This document shows, piece after piece, positions 54,204 to 64,000 of a DNA stretch of 64,000 bases (positions are counted from its first letter, which is position 1; the number at the start of each line of letters is the position of its first letter). The stretch comes from Thermoanaerobaculum aquaticum (GTDB taxonomy: Bacteria > Acidobacteriota > Thermoanaerobaculia > Thermoanaerobaculales > Thermoanaerobaculaceae), in the NCBI RefSeq assembly GCF_000687145.1, contig NZ_JMFG01000008.1, positions 128,880 to 192,879 on the forward strand, written 5' to 3'. A program made the translations under genes and the position numbers. The notes under the pieces are model-generated. The model saw nothing but the letters and a program-made list of their open reading frames with translations, searched no databases and was not told the DNA's origin.

Positions 54204-54428
54204 TCACAAAAGCTTTAAAAGCTCTTCCGGCGTTATCTCGCAATCGGACAGGATCTTCCCCATTAACCCTGGGCCAATGGTCTCGCCACGGTGTACGGGA
54301 ACGACCGTGCGGCGACCGTCGGGATGTTGCAAGAAATGGTGGCTCCCTTTCACGCGGAGCACCTCAAAACCAGCTTTCCGTAGCGCAGCAATGAGCTCTT
54401 GCCCTTTGAGGCGTGGAAGCTTTGTCAC
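54204..54428 (-). CDS. hicA: HicA family mRNA interferase toxin
   Basis: 74 residues, YcfA/HicA fold. It has the catalytic His in KGSHHFLQHPDGRRTVVPVH and the typical start LKGQELIAALRKAGFEV. HicA degrades mRNA. Its start overlaps the antitoxin end by 4 bp. Confidence 0.92.
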   Translation of the reverse strand: MTKLPRLKGQELIAALRKAGFEVLRVKGSHHFLQHPDGRRTVVPVHRGETIGPGLMGKILSDCEITPEELLKLL

Positions 54429-54640
54429 ACTTCAACCCAGATCCGCTGGACACCAACGAACTCTTGAGGTATCGGTGCTTGCCCTTCCACTTCCAAACAC
54501 AGCTCGATGGCTTCACGGACCCGTTTCATTAAGGTGTCCAGCGACCTCGCTTGAGTGTGGCAGCCGCGGAGCTCCGGCACACTGGCTACGTAGTAACCTT
54601 CGGGGTCACGCTCAATGATCACGTTAAACGCTCTCCTCAT
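54425..54640 (-). CDS. hicB: HicB family antitoxin
   Basis: 71 residues, HicB partial RNase-H fold (FNVIIERDPEGYYVASVPEL, GCHTQARSLDTLMKRVREAI). The short form lacks a DNA-binding tail. Here the antitoxin comes before the toxin. Confidence 0.92.
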   Translation of the reverse strand: MRRAFNVIIERDPEGYYVASVPELRGCHTQARSLDTLMKRVREAIELCLEVEGQAPIPQEFVGVQRIWVEV

Positions 54641-54935
54641 CGTTCACCCCCCTTCTATTTTGCAACCCCCCGCCCTAAAAGTTGCAGCGCTTCGCGCTTC
54701 TGCGCTGGCCAGCTGCCGCTCGCAAACCCGTGTGGACCGCAGGTGCCCACAGCGCTTGGATGCTGAAATTTGAGCTCTTCCGAGAGGGCCCAGGCAACGG
54801 GTGAGGGGTTACAGCGCAGGGCCGCGTTACCGTCTGAAACCTGGAAGTTCAACGGGAACAGCATTGCGAATTCTCTTGCCGCCGCAAAAAATCGTTCTAA
54901 GCCGGCTGCCTGGCAAAGTAAAGCGCGCAAACGCC
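54641..54935. other. Intergenic gap upstream of hicBA
   Basis: 295 bp. It must carry the hicBA promoter, but no clear boxes were found. No tRNA or complete gene. A GC-rich short repeat (GCGCTTCGCGCTTCTGCGC) near 54690 is probably fortuitous. Confidence 0.4.
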
Positions 54936-56378
54936 TCACCTCCCGCGGAGGAGGGAGCCCAGGATGCCCCGCACGATTTGCCGGCCCAGGCTGGAACCCA
55001 CCGAGCGGGCCGCGCTTTTCAGGAGCGCCTCGGCCAGGGTATCCCCCCGCCTGGAAGGCTGGCTGGGCCGCGGTGGACCCCCACCCCAGCTCCATCCCCC
55101 CCAAACCGGCGTTTCCTGGGGTTTGGTGAGCACCTCGTAGGCGCTTTCCCGGTCAAGGCTTGCCTCGTACTTGCCGGCCAGGGGGCTGGCCGCCCGCACC
55201 TTGGCCCGCTCCTCCGGGGAAATCGCCCCCACCCGGGACACCGGTGGCGCGATCTTCACCCGCTCCACGGGGCTTGGGGTGCCATCCTCCTGCAGCACCG
55301 AAACCAGAGCTTCGCCAATGCCCAGCTGGGTAATCACCGCTGCTGTATCCAGCCTGGGGTTGGGGCGGAAGGTTTCCGCGGCTGTTTTCACGGCCTTTTG
55401 CTCCCGCGGGGTAAAGGCCCGCAGGGCGTGCTGCACCCGGTGGCCCAGCTGAGCGCTAATGCTGTCCGGAACGTCCAGCGGGTTTTGGGTCACGAAGTAA
55501 ACGCCCACGCCCTTGGAGCGCACCAGGCGCACCACCTGCTCGATCTTTTCCAAAAGCACCCGGGGGGCATCCTCAAAAATCACGTGGGCTTCATCAAAGA
55601 AAAGCACCTGCTTGGGCTTGGGCACATCGCCTACCTCGGGGAGGTTTTCGTAAAGCTCAGCCAAAAGCCACAGGAGCACCGTGGCGTAAAGGCGGGGGTA
55701 CTGGAAGAGCCTGTCGCAGGAGAGGATGTTCACGGCGCCGCGACCGTCGGGGGCGGTGAGCATGAGATCGTGAACGTCCAGCATGGGCTCGCCCAAAAAG
55801 CGCTCCACCCCCTGCTGCTGCAGCACCACCAAGCGCCTTTGGATGGCCCCCAGGCTGGTGCTGGGTACGCTCATGCCGGCCACGGCGTCCCTGTGGGTGG
55901 TCAGGTGCTGAAGGAGCGCTTGCAGGTCCTTGAAAACCAACAGCAGCAAGCCCTGCTCATCCGCCCACCGGAAAGCCACGTTGAGCGCCCCTTCTTGGGC
56001 TTCGGAAAGCTCCAAAAGCCGGGACAAAAGCAGCGGCCCCACGTCGGAAACCGTTGCTCGAAGGGGGTGGCCCTGTTCCCCCAGGGCGTCCCAGAAGATC
56101 ACGGGAAACGCCTGGGGACCGTAGGAGGTAAGCCCCAGCTCCTGGGCTCGCTTGAGGAAGGGTGCTTTGTCGGCCCCGGGGAAAGCCATTCCAGCTAAAT
56201 CACCCTTCACATCGGTAACCACCACCGGAACACCCGCACGGGAAAACCCTTCCGCCAAAAGCTGCAAGGTAATGGTCTTGCCTGTTCCCGTGGCCCCGGC
56301 AATGAGCCCATGCCGGTTGGCCCGGGAAAAAGGAAGAAAAACCGCCGTTTCCCCTTTGCCTAAAAAGATACCCTCCAC
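54936..56378 (-). CDS. HerA-like DUF853 ATPase
   Basis: 480 residues from GTG 56378, which follows AGGAGGG; the longer frame to 56438 lacks a better start. It has a Walker A motif (LIAGATGTGKTITLQLLAE), Walker B (VLFFDEAHVIFED) and VYFVTQNPLDVPDSISAQLG of the FtsK/HerA class. C-terminal region is basic and Gly/Arg rich. Lack of a NurA partner suggests it is not the archaeal HerA end-resection machine; role unknown. Confidence 0.9.
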   Translation of the reverse strand: MEGIFLGKGETAVFLPFSRANRHGLIAGATGTGKTITLQLLAEGFSRAGVPVVVTDVKGDLAGMAFPGADKAPFLKRAQELGLTSYGPQAFPVIFWDALGEQGHPLRATVSDVGPLLLSRLLELSEAQEGALNVAFRWADEQGLLLLVFKDLQALLQHLTTHRDAVAGMSVPSTSLGAIQRRLVVLQQQGVERFLGEPMLDVHDLMLTAPDGRGAVNILSCDRLFQYPRLYATVLLWLLAELYENLPEVGDVPKPKQVLFFDEAHVIFEDAPRVLLEKIEQVVRLVRSKGVGVYFVTQNPLDVPDSISAQLGHRVQHALRAFTPREQKAVKTAAETFRPNPRLDTAAVITQLGIGEALVSVLQEDGTPSPVERVKIAPPVSRVGAISPEERAKVRAASPLAGKYEASLDRESAYEVLTKPQETPVWGGWSWGGGPPRPSQPSRRGDTLAEALLKSAARSVGSSLGRQIVRGILGSLLRGR

Positions 56379-56462
56379 AATTCCCTCCTGCCCGAAAAGA
56401 GCCAAAAACCGCACCACCGTTCGCTGGGCGCCGTCCACCCCGGTGACGTTGCCCTGGTTCTT

Positions 56463-57032
56463 TCACTTCTTTTGCCGCACCCGCTCCAGGTACTTGCCGG
56501 TTTCGGTTTCAATGCGCACCGTGTCGCCGGTTTCAATGAACTGAGGCACCAAGACCTCCATGCCGTTTTCCAGAACCGCGGTTTTGTAGGTGGAGGTTTC
56601 CATATCCCGTAGCCCTGGTGGCGCCGAGGCCACTTTCAGCTCCACCACCTCCGGAAAGATCACGTTCACCGGTTGCTCCTCCCAGAACTCCACCGGCAGG
56701 CGGGCGTTAGGGGTCAAAAACACGCTCTTTTTCCCCAGCACGTCCTTGGGCAGGTTGTACTGCTCGTAGGTTTCGCTGTCCATGAACACGAAGCTTTCCT
56801 CGTCCTCGTAAAGGTATTCCAAATCCCGGCGGGTAAGCTCGACGTCTTCCACTTTTTCGTCGCTGGCCAGGCGAATTTCCTTGATGTGGCCCGTACGCAG
56901 GGACTTGAGCTTGAGTGCAATAAAGCCGGCAAACTGACCGCTCCCGCCGTGATGGGCCACCTCCAGAACCCGGAATAGCTCCCCTTCCCGCCGGATGACT
57001 GACCCCATCTTCAAGCTCGCAGCCTCCAGCAT
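56463..57032 (-). CDS. efp: Elongation factor P with Ser at the modification site
   Basis: 189 residues, three-domain EF-P (VIRREGELFRVLEVAH, LKLKSLRTGHIKEIRL, VFMDSETYEQYNLP, ALENGMEV region LENGMEVLVPQFIETGD). EF-P relieves ribosome stalling at polyproline. The domain-I loop reads HHGGSGQFAG where most EF-Ps have GKG or GRG, so Ser replaces the Lys/Arg tip that is usually beta-lysylated or rhamnosylated. No modification enzyme lies nearby. Confidence 0.95.
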   Translation of the reverse strand: MLEAASLKMGSVIRREGELFRVLEVAHHGGSGQFAGFIALKLKSLRTGHIKEIRLASDEKVEDVELTRRDLEYLYEDEESFVFMDSETYEQYNLPKDVLGKKSVFLTPNARLPVEFWEEQPVNVIFPEVVELKVASAPPGLRDMETSTYKTAVLENGMEVLVPQFIETGDTVRIETETGKYLERVRQKK

Positions 57033-57087
57033 GTTGCCCTCCGCTCGTTTTTTTATTATGCCTTAGGGCGGAAGCCCAGCAAAGCAT

Positions 57088-57115
57088 AAAAAAACGCGGG
57101 GCACGAAGCCCCGCG
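57088..57115 (-). terminator. Terminator after groL
   Basis: Minus-strand CGCGGGGC and GCCCCGCG form a stem with a short loop, followed by seven T, just after the groL stop. It separates groESL from efp. Confidence 0.85.
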
Positions 57116-57138
57116 CTTTGTCCTTTGCGAGAAGGAGA

Positions 57139-59078
<1,940 letters not shown>

Positions 59079-59126
59079 AACGTCTTCCTCCTTTCCTGTG
59101 GTGCTTCCTTGGGCGTCCGGAGCCGA

Positions 59127-59153
59127 TTAGCACTCCGGACCCGAGACTGCTAA
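59127..59153 (-). promoter_or_regulatory. CIRCE element (HrcA operator)
   Basis: TTAGCACTC, a 9-bp spacer and GACTGCTAA, one mismatch from the consensus TTAGCACTC-N9-GAGTGCTAA, placed right after the groESL -10 box. HrcA binding would block transcription. Confidence 0.9.
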
Positions 59154-59154
59154 T

Positions 59155-59183
59155 AGCATAAGCCTTGCGCCTCAACCCGTCAA
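59155..59183 (-). promoter_or_regulatory. groESL promoter
   Basis: Minus-strand TTGACG (59178-59183), a 17-bp spacer and TATGCT (59155-59160), immediately upstream of the CIRCE element. Confidence 0.8.
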
Positions 59184-59209
59184 GCCCCCAAAGGCGGTTT
59201 GTGCACATT

Positions 59210-59232
59210 CCTTTAGTGAAGCAGACTAAAGG
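59210..59232. promoter_or_regulatory. Inverted repeat before the glycosyltransferase gene
   Basis: CCTTTAGT and ACTAAAGG form a perfect 8-bp inverted repeat with a 7-base centre, 17 bp before the GTG start. It might be an operator or a small mRNA hairpin; no T tract follows. Confidence 0.4.
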
Positions 59233-59249
59233 TTCCCTTGGGATAGGAT

Positions 59250-60422
59250 GTGCCGGTGCGGCTGCTGTTTGTGACCCCCCGCCCCTTTTGGCCTCCCCGT
59301 CGAGGGGAGCAAGCTCGGCTTTCGGGCTTTTTGTCCCGTTTGGCCCCCCGCCACCAGGTGCTGGTGGTCTCTTTGGTTCCTCCGGGTTTTCACCCCACCC
59401 CCGCGCCGCTCCCCGTGGAGCAGCGGTACGTGACCACCCGCCCTTGGCGTCCGGTGACGGGGATCCTCACCCACCCCTGGGAACCGCTGCAGGTTGGTTT
59501 GCATCGAGAACCAGGCTTGCTCCGGGGGCTTCGCGAAAGCCTGGCGGTGTTTCGGCCGCAGGTGGTGGTGCTCATGCTTTCCAGGATGGCCTGGCTGCTC
59601 CCGCACCTCGAAGGGGCCCCCACCGTCGTGGATTTCGTGGACTCCCTTGCCCTCAACATGCGCATGCGGGCCCGTTTTGAACCGTGGCTTGCTCCGCTTT
59701 GGTGGTGGGAGGCCTGGCGTCTTTCAGTGTGGGACCGGCGGGTGCTGGCCCTGGCGGATGCCGGCACGGTGGTGGCTGAAAGGGACCGCGCAGCCATCCT
59801 CGGCGGCCAAGAAACGCTTGAGCCCAAGCTTCGCGTGGTCCCCTTTGGCATTCCCGTTCCTGAGGAGCCGCTGCCAAGAACAGCAAAAGCGCCCACCTTG
59901 CTTACCACCGGCAATCTGGGGTACTTCCCCACGGTGCAGGGGATCCTCTGGTTCGCCCGTTACGTGTGGCCCCGCCTCCGTCAAAAGGACCCCCACCTGC
60001 GGTGGGTGGTGGCGGGGACCCGCCCCAGCCGCCGCATCCGCGCGCTGGCACGGATGGGGGTGGAGGTCGTCCCCGAACCCGAAAACCTTACCCCCCTCCG
60101 GCAGCAAGCTACCGTGGCGGTGGCACCGTTGTTTGCCGGTTCGGGAACCCCCATCAAGGTGCTGGAGGCCATGGCCTGGGGATTGCCCGTTGTCACCACG
60201 CCCCATGCCGCCCAGGGGCTGGACGGCATTCCGCCGGGGTCCCTGGCTCAAGCCCAGGACCCCGCCGGCTGGTACGAAGCTGTTGCCGGGCTTTTGGACG
60301 ACCCCGCAAGAGCGCAAGCACAAGCGGTCACCGCCCACCAGTGGGTGAAGGGCCGGCACGAGCTTGGGCAGGTCGCAGAAGAGTTTGAGCGTTTGCTCTC
60401 GTCGCTGTCAGCTAACCGGTAG
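59250..60422 (+). CDS. Family-4-like glycosyltransferase
   Basis: 390 residues, GTG start. A GT-B fold: N-terminal LLFVTPRPFWPPRRGEQARL, and C-terminal GSGTPIKVLEAMAWGLPVVT with the EX7E-like motif of retaining glycosyltransferases. It probably adds a sugar during surface-polysaccharide assembly, together with the two convergent genes. It overlaps the end of the next gene by 15 bp. Confidence 0.9.
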   Translation: MPVRLLFVTPRPFWPPRRGEQARLSGFLSRLAPRHQVLVVSLVPPGFHPTPAPLPVEQRYVTTRPWRPVTGILTHPWEPLQVGLHREPGLLRGLRESLAVFRPQVVVLMLSRMAWLLPHLEGAPTVVDFVDSLALNMRMRARFEPWLAPLWWWEAWRLSVWDRRVLALADAGTVVAERDRAAILGGQETLEPKLRVVPFGIPVPEEPLPRTAKAPTLLTTGNLGYFPTVQGILWFARYVWPRLRQKDPHLRWVVAGTRPSRRIRALARMGVEVVPEPENLTPLRQQATVAVAPLFAGSGTPIKVLEAMAWGLPVVTTPHAAQGLDGIPPGSLAQAQDPAGWYEAVAGLLDDPARAQAQAVTAHQWVKGRHELGQVAEEFERLLSSLSANR

Positions 60423-61271
60423 CGGCCCTTGGGGAAGGCTTACCAAGGCCGCCCAATGCCCCCGCCATAGCGCCCGGGCTTGCTCCCTTTGACCACGCAG
60501 GGAGAACCCCAGCGATCGAAAGGCCACGTACAGCGAGTGGACCAAAGCCAGCCACAGGCGAAAGGCGAAAGGACGGAACGGTCGCAGGCGGGTTTTGGTC
60601 ATGTGCTCAAGGTAAAAAGGCGAAAACACGTGGGAGCCGGTGGCGCTGCCCAGGTGGTGCACCGCCGCCACCGCCGGCGAGTACCACAGCTTCCAGCCCG
60701 CTCGCCGCAGCCGCAGACACAAATCCAGGTCTTCGTGGTACATGAAGTAGCGAGGGTCAAAGCCACCCACCCGGGAAAAAGCCTCCCAGCGAAAGGCCAA
60801 AGCCGCCCCCGGCAAAAAACCCACCGGCCGGGAACGCCAGGCCCGGGCCAAGGAGCGGTACTGCATGACCACCCCCAGCGGCCAGAGCACCGCTCCACCC
60901 GCCGACCACAGGGATCTCCCGTCGGGAAAGAAAAGAGGGCCTCCTACCGCACCCACCTTTGGGCGCTCCAGGTTGCGCACCGCAGCTTCCAAGAACCCCG
61001 GGAGCAACTCCACATCGTGGTTTAAAGCCACCAGCACCTGCCCCGAATCCCCGCCAAGGAAGCGCGCCCCACGGTTGACCCCCTCGCCAAAACCGGGGTT
61101 GTCAGAAAACGGAAGCACATCGGCGCCGTCCAGGGCTGGCAAATTGCGGCTGTTGTCCACCACCACCACCCGCCGATCCACCGGCGAGGGGTCTTCCCAC
61201 ACCGAGCGGAGGCAACGCCAGGTGGGCTCGGCATCGCCGTAGTGCACGATCACCACACCCACGCGGGCCAT
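60408..61271 (-). CDS. GT2-family glycosyltransferase
   Basis: 287 residues. GT-A fold: VGVVIVHYGDAEPTWRCLRS, NPGFGEGVNRGARFL, ALNHDVELLPGF with the DXD-type region, and FDPRYFMYHEDLDLCLRLRR. It resembles rhamnosyltransferases. Its ATG overlaps the phosphotransferase stop (TAATG). Confidence 0.93.
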   Translation of the reverse strand: MARVGVVIVHYGDAEPTWRCLRSVWEDPSPVDRRVVVVDNSRNLPALDGADVLPFSDNPGFGEGVNRGARFLGGDSGQVLVALNHDVELLPGFLEAAVRNLERPKVGAVGGPLFFPDGRSLWSAGGAVLWPLGVVMQYRSLARAWRSRPVGFLPGAALAFRWEAFSRVGGFDPRYFMYHEDLDLCLRLRRAGWKLWYSPAVAAVHHLGSATGSHVFSPFYLEHMTKTRLRPFRPFAFRLWLALVHSLYVAFRSLGFSLRGQREQARALWRGHWAALVSLPQGPLPVS

Positions 61272-62602
61272 TACCCCCGCACCCCAAAGACCGCCGCACT
61301 CACCGTGCGCAGGAGGATCAAAAGGTAAAGGGAAAAGGACCGCTCACGGATGAAGTAAAGGTCAAACTCCAGCTTCCGCCGGTGCTCTTCCAGCGTCCTC
61401 GCGTAAGGCATGTTCACCTGCGCCCAGCCGGTGAGCCCAGGGGGGACTGCCAGGCGAAACGTGTAGTACGGGATTTGCTCGGCCAGCTCCCGCACAAACT
61501 CCGGCCTTTCCGGGCGGGGACCCACCAGCGACATGTCCCCCACCAGCACGTTAAAAAGCTGCGGCAGCTCATCCAGCCGAAAACGCCTCAAAATACGGCC
61601 AACCCTGGTTACCCTGGGGTCCTCCTCGCCGGCAAACTCCGGGCCGTTGACCTCGGCATCAGGCTTCATGGTGCGCAGCTTCCACAGCACAAAAGGCCGT
61701 CCAAACTGTCCCAACCGCACTTGCCGGTAAAAAACCGGTCTTCCGTCCCACAGCCACACCGCTAACGCCGACAAGGCCAAAAGCGGTAACGTCAGGACAA
61801 GCAAGAAGAGGGAAACCACCACGTCCACGACGCGGGTGGTGCGGTTGAACACCTCCCAGTGGATGCCGCCAAACTCCCGCTGGTGCAAAAAAGCTTCAGG
61901 CGGCAAAAAGCTCACCGGCAGGCGCCCCTCCACAAACGCCCAGAGCTCCGCCGCGGGAACCACCGGAACCCCCGAGAAATGCAGGGTCACCAGTTGCTCC
62001 GCCATGCGCCCGGGGTTGGCCACCGCCACCAGCGCCGTTTCCCCCTGCACCAGCGCCTCCTGAAGTCGCTCCGGAGCCACCGGTGCAAGCTCCCAGGGGC
62101 ATGCCGGGTGGTGGGCCAGGGCTAAAAGCGGGGCAAGCTCCTCCTCGCCCCCAACCACCAAAACCCGCGGTTTTTGCCGCCCCCGGAGCCAGCGGTCCCA
62201 AGCGGCGCGCACCCCCAAGGCCCCCAGAGCCCAGCCGGTGGTTGTCCCCAAAAGCAAACCGCGCCCAAACTTCCAGGTGGGAACCAGGTAGGTAGCTAAA
62301 GCCAGCAGCACACCCCAAGCCAAAGCGGCAAAGGACACCCGCAGCAAGCGCTCACCCGGCAAAAGGTGGGCCTTCTGGTACAGCTCGGCGGCAGTGGCCA
62401 CCAACCAAATCCCCAAGACTCCAGCCGCCGCCAGGCCGGGGTGTTCCGAAAGGCGGGCAAAGTGGGCCGCCCGGTCAACCGGGTTAAAGCGCACGTAGTG
62501 CGCCAACACCGCCGCCGCCACCAAGAGCAACCCATCCAAAAGCGGAAAGAGAACTCCCTCTCGGGGATGACGGCTGAGCCTTCCCAACATCCGCCCCATC
62601 AT
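61271..62602 (-). CDS. Undecaprenyl-phosphate sugar phosphotransferase
   Basis: 443 residues. Several N-terminal membrane helices and a C-terminal bacterial sugar transferase domain: VLWKLRTMKPDAEVNGPEFA, RLDELPQLFNVLVGDMSLVG and GPRPERPEF. It transfers the first sugar phosphate to undecaprenyl phosphate in exopolysaccharide or O-unit synthesis. Length and domain order match the EpsZ/WbaP-like group. Confidence 0.94.
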   Translation of the reverse strand: MMGRMLGRLSRHPREGVLFPLLDGLLLVAAAVLAHYVRFNPVDRAAHFARLSEHPGLAAAGVLGIWLVATAAELYQKAHLLPGERLLRVSFAALAWGVLLALATYLVPTWKFGRGLLLGTTTGWALGALGVRAAWDRWLRGRQKPRVLVVGGEEELAPLLALAHHPACPWELAPVAPERLQEALVQGETALVAVANPGRMAEQLVTLHFSGVPVVPAAELWAFVEGRLPVSFLPPEAFLHQREFGGIHWEVFNRTTRVVDVVVSLFLLVLTLPLLALSALAVWLWDGRPVFYRQVRLGQFGRPFVLWKLRTMKPDAEVNGPEFAGEEDPRVTRVGRILRRFRLDELPQLFNVLVGDMSLVGPRPERPEFVRELAEQIPYYTFRLAVPPGLTGWAQVNMPYARTLEEHRRKLEFDLYFIRERSFSLYLLILLRTVSAAVFGVRG

Positions 62603-62647
62603 GCCGCTCGTGGAACCCTACGTCAACGAGCTGGCATGCTCCGGCAA

Positions 62648-64000
62648 CTATCGCCTTGCCGGCTTAAGAACCCGGCGGGGGGTGCGCTGGCAAACGAAGC
62701 CAGTTTCCGCTTGTCCGGTGCGGTCCGAGGTGTCCACCTCCACCCGCACGCGGCCTTCGGGGGGAGCCCAAACAAACAGCCAGTACGTCTGCGGATCCTC
62801 CATGGCAAACTGCATGATGGCCGATTCCTGGTCGCCAAAATAAACGCGGAAGTTTTCAGGCTCCAGTTTGAAGCCCAAAATCCCCTCCGGGGTTTTCACG
62901 GAAACCTTAAGGGCCATGAAGGGACAGCCCCGGGTCTCAAGGATTTCCACCACAAGGGGATCCACCGGTGCAAGGCTCACCGTGAGCGCAAGCTCCCCAC
63001 CCACCGGCCGGCCGCTGCCGTACCGCCCTACGGCCAGCAGGTACGGCTCCCCCCGCCGCAGGGGAACTCCCCGGAGCTCGGAAGCACCGGTCTGATCCAC
63101 ATCGTCGTTGCAGGCCAAAGGGTGAAGGTTCCCACAGCTACCACCAAACAACTGGACCACGGTGTCGAACCCCTCGGCGCGGACGTTAAGCTTGCCGGTC
63201 CGCCGCGGGGTGATTTGCCAGAAAGCGGTTTTGGAAAAAGGCGCACAGGACGCCTCCACGTCGTCGCCCGTAGCCTGGGCCAGCCAGCCGCGCCACTGGT
63301 AGGTTTCGCCGGGAGAAAGCGCTACCGCCACCGCACCCTGGCATTGGTCGTGGGCCACGCCTGCAGGGTTGGGGGCGGTGATGGAGGTGGCAAGGGCGTT
63401 GTCTTCCCAAGCCACAGCCTCCACTGCGACGCCGGTGGTGGCGCCGTCGGTTTGGCGCCGGGAGGAAGGCGTGCTGTCGTCGGCAAAGCGGGAAAAGCTT
63501 CCGGGCCGGAACAGCATGTCAAAGGTGAAGTTGCTGTCTTTGCTGTTCAAAGGCTCGGTGCCGTTAGCTTCTTCCAGGTCCACCAGCCGCCGGTTTTCGT
63601 CGGCGTTGGAAGATTGGCTTTCGTCCACGTGCCAGAGGGCAAGGCCAGGGCGGCTCTCAAAGGCTCCGTCCCAGCGCAAAAGCCCACGATCGAAACCCTG
63701 AGCCCGTCGTTGCTCGAGAAGGAAGTACTCGTTCCCCAAACCGGTGCCCAGACGCACCACATCCCCGGCCGTCACCGCCGGCAAAAGGCGAACCACCTCC
63801 GCCCCCAGCCCATCCCGAGGGCGCGTAATTTCCGTGATCGTTCGTGCCCAGGCGGAAAGCAACACCGGCAGCTCTCCACCGTAGCAGGGCGGCTCACACC
63901 CCCAGGAGCCCGAGCCCATCAAGCAAAGACCCCCAACGCCCGCCGAAGAGCCATCGGTGTCGTAAAGATCGGGCAGGCCCAGGATGTCGTGACCCAGCTC
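62648..64000 (-). CDS. M6-family (immune inhibitor A-like) metalloprotease, partial
   Basis: The 5' end is outside the window. The visible 451 residues begin ELGHDILGLPDLYD, the second half of the HExxH zinc motif with its downstream Gly and Asp; then GVGGLCLMGSGSWG, EYFLLEQRRAQGFDRG, LALWHVDES, all hallmarks of M6 peptidases. The C-terminal ~250 residues are beta-rich (a pre-peptidase or CBM-like region with Cys pairs). It is probably secreted. The protein starts at about residue 1 beyond base 64000. Confidence 0.88.
   Translation of the reverse strand, partial: ELGHDILGLPDLYDTDGSSAGVGGLCLMGSGSWGCEPPCYGGELPVLLSAWARTITEITRPRDGLGAEVVRLLPAVTAGDVVRLGTGLGNEYFLLEQRRAQGFDRGLLRWDGAFESRPGLALWHVDESQSSNADENRRLVDLEEANGTEPLNSKDSNFTFDMLFRPGSFSRFADDSTPSSRRQTDGATTGVAVEAVAWEDNALATSITAPNPAGVAHDQCQGAVAVALSPGETYQWRGWLAQATGDDVEASCAPFSKTAFWQITPRRTGKLNVRAEGFDTVVQLFGGSCGNLHPLACNDDVDQTGASELRGVPLRRGEPYLLAVGRYGSGRPVGGELALTVSLAPVDPLVVEILETRGCPFMALKVSVKTPEGILGFKLEPENFRVYFGDQESAIMQFAMEDPQTYWLFVWAPPEGRVRVEVDTSDRTGQAETGFVCQRTPRRVLKPARR

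Overview
The window reads as one contiguous piece of a GC-rich chromosome from a diderm bacterium. Lipobox lipoproteins, a TPR/LolB-like/ispE neighbourhood, an outer-membrane DUF5916 barrel, a T. maritima-type AhcY and an ffh-rpsP-khpA-rimM-trmD-rplS-rnhB operon are all present. This mix, with a very large multihaem cytochrome locus, suits a thermophilic or moderately thermophilic Acidobacteriota-like organism (Thermoanaerobaculia would fit), but no rRNA is present and the taxon is an inference.

Positions 71-9424 (minus strand) hold the most striking locus. Five multihaem c-type cytochromes carry 11, 9, 18, 4 and 21 haem-binding motifs, 63 in total. They are interleaved with three cytochrome b-type membrane subunits and a newly noticed 54-residue single-helix protein. 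Most genes overlap by 4-8 bp. A sigma70-like promoter with an inverted repeat over its -35 box lies at 9446-9484. A strong terminator at 2062-2085 cuts the operon before the 21-haem gene. The set looks like quinone-linked modules feeding long periplasmic haem wires. No terminal reductase or porin is in the window, so the electron acceptor is unknown.

Positions 9490-37495 are mostly housekeeping: spoVG, ispE, a LolB-like lipoprotein and a TPR lipoprotein; queG; a DUF4398 lipoprotein with two L,D-transpeptidases; elbB; the ffh-to-rnhB translation and secretion operon followed by a 903-residue TPR protein; a small histidine kinase and an RluA-type pseudouridine synthase; the cinA-thpR-plsY-gpsA operon; a Nif3-like protein, a DUF6580 protein and a PP-loop enzyme; then ilvE and ahcY.

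Positions 37788-45610 are an accessory island. It contains a coiled-coil protein, a frameshifted integrase remnant, an Rhs tip remnant, two 5'-truncated Rhs genes that share an ~810 bp nearly identical core but end in different putative toxin tips, their candidate immunity genes, and three more small unknown genes. The GC content drops visibly in the tip and immunity genes. This looks like a polymorphic-toxin cassette array grown by recombination.

Positions 45882-64000 return to ordinary content: an aminotransferase, alkaline phosphatase, a sodium:solute symporter, a Memo-AMMECR1 fusion, a DUF5916 barrel, a HicAB toxin-antitoxin pair, a HerA-like ATPase, an EF-P with Ser at the usual Lys/Arg tip, groESL under a CIRCE element, three surface-polysaccharide genes, and an M6-family metalloprotease cut by the window edge. 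No tRNA, rRNA or CRISPR array was seen.
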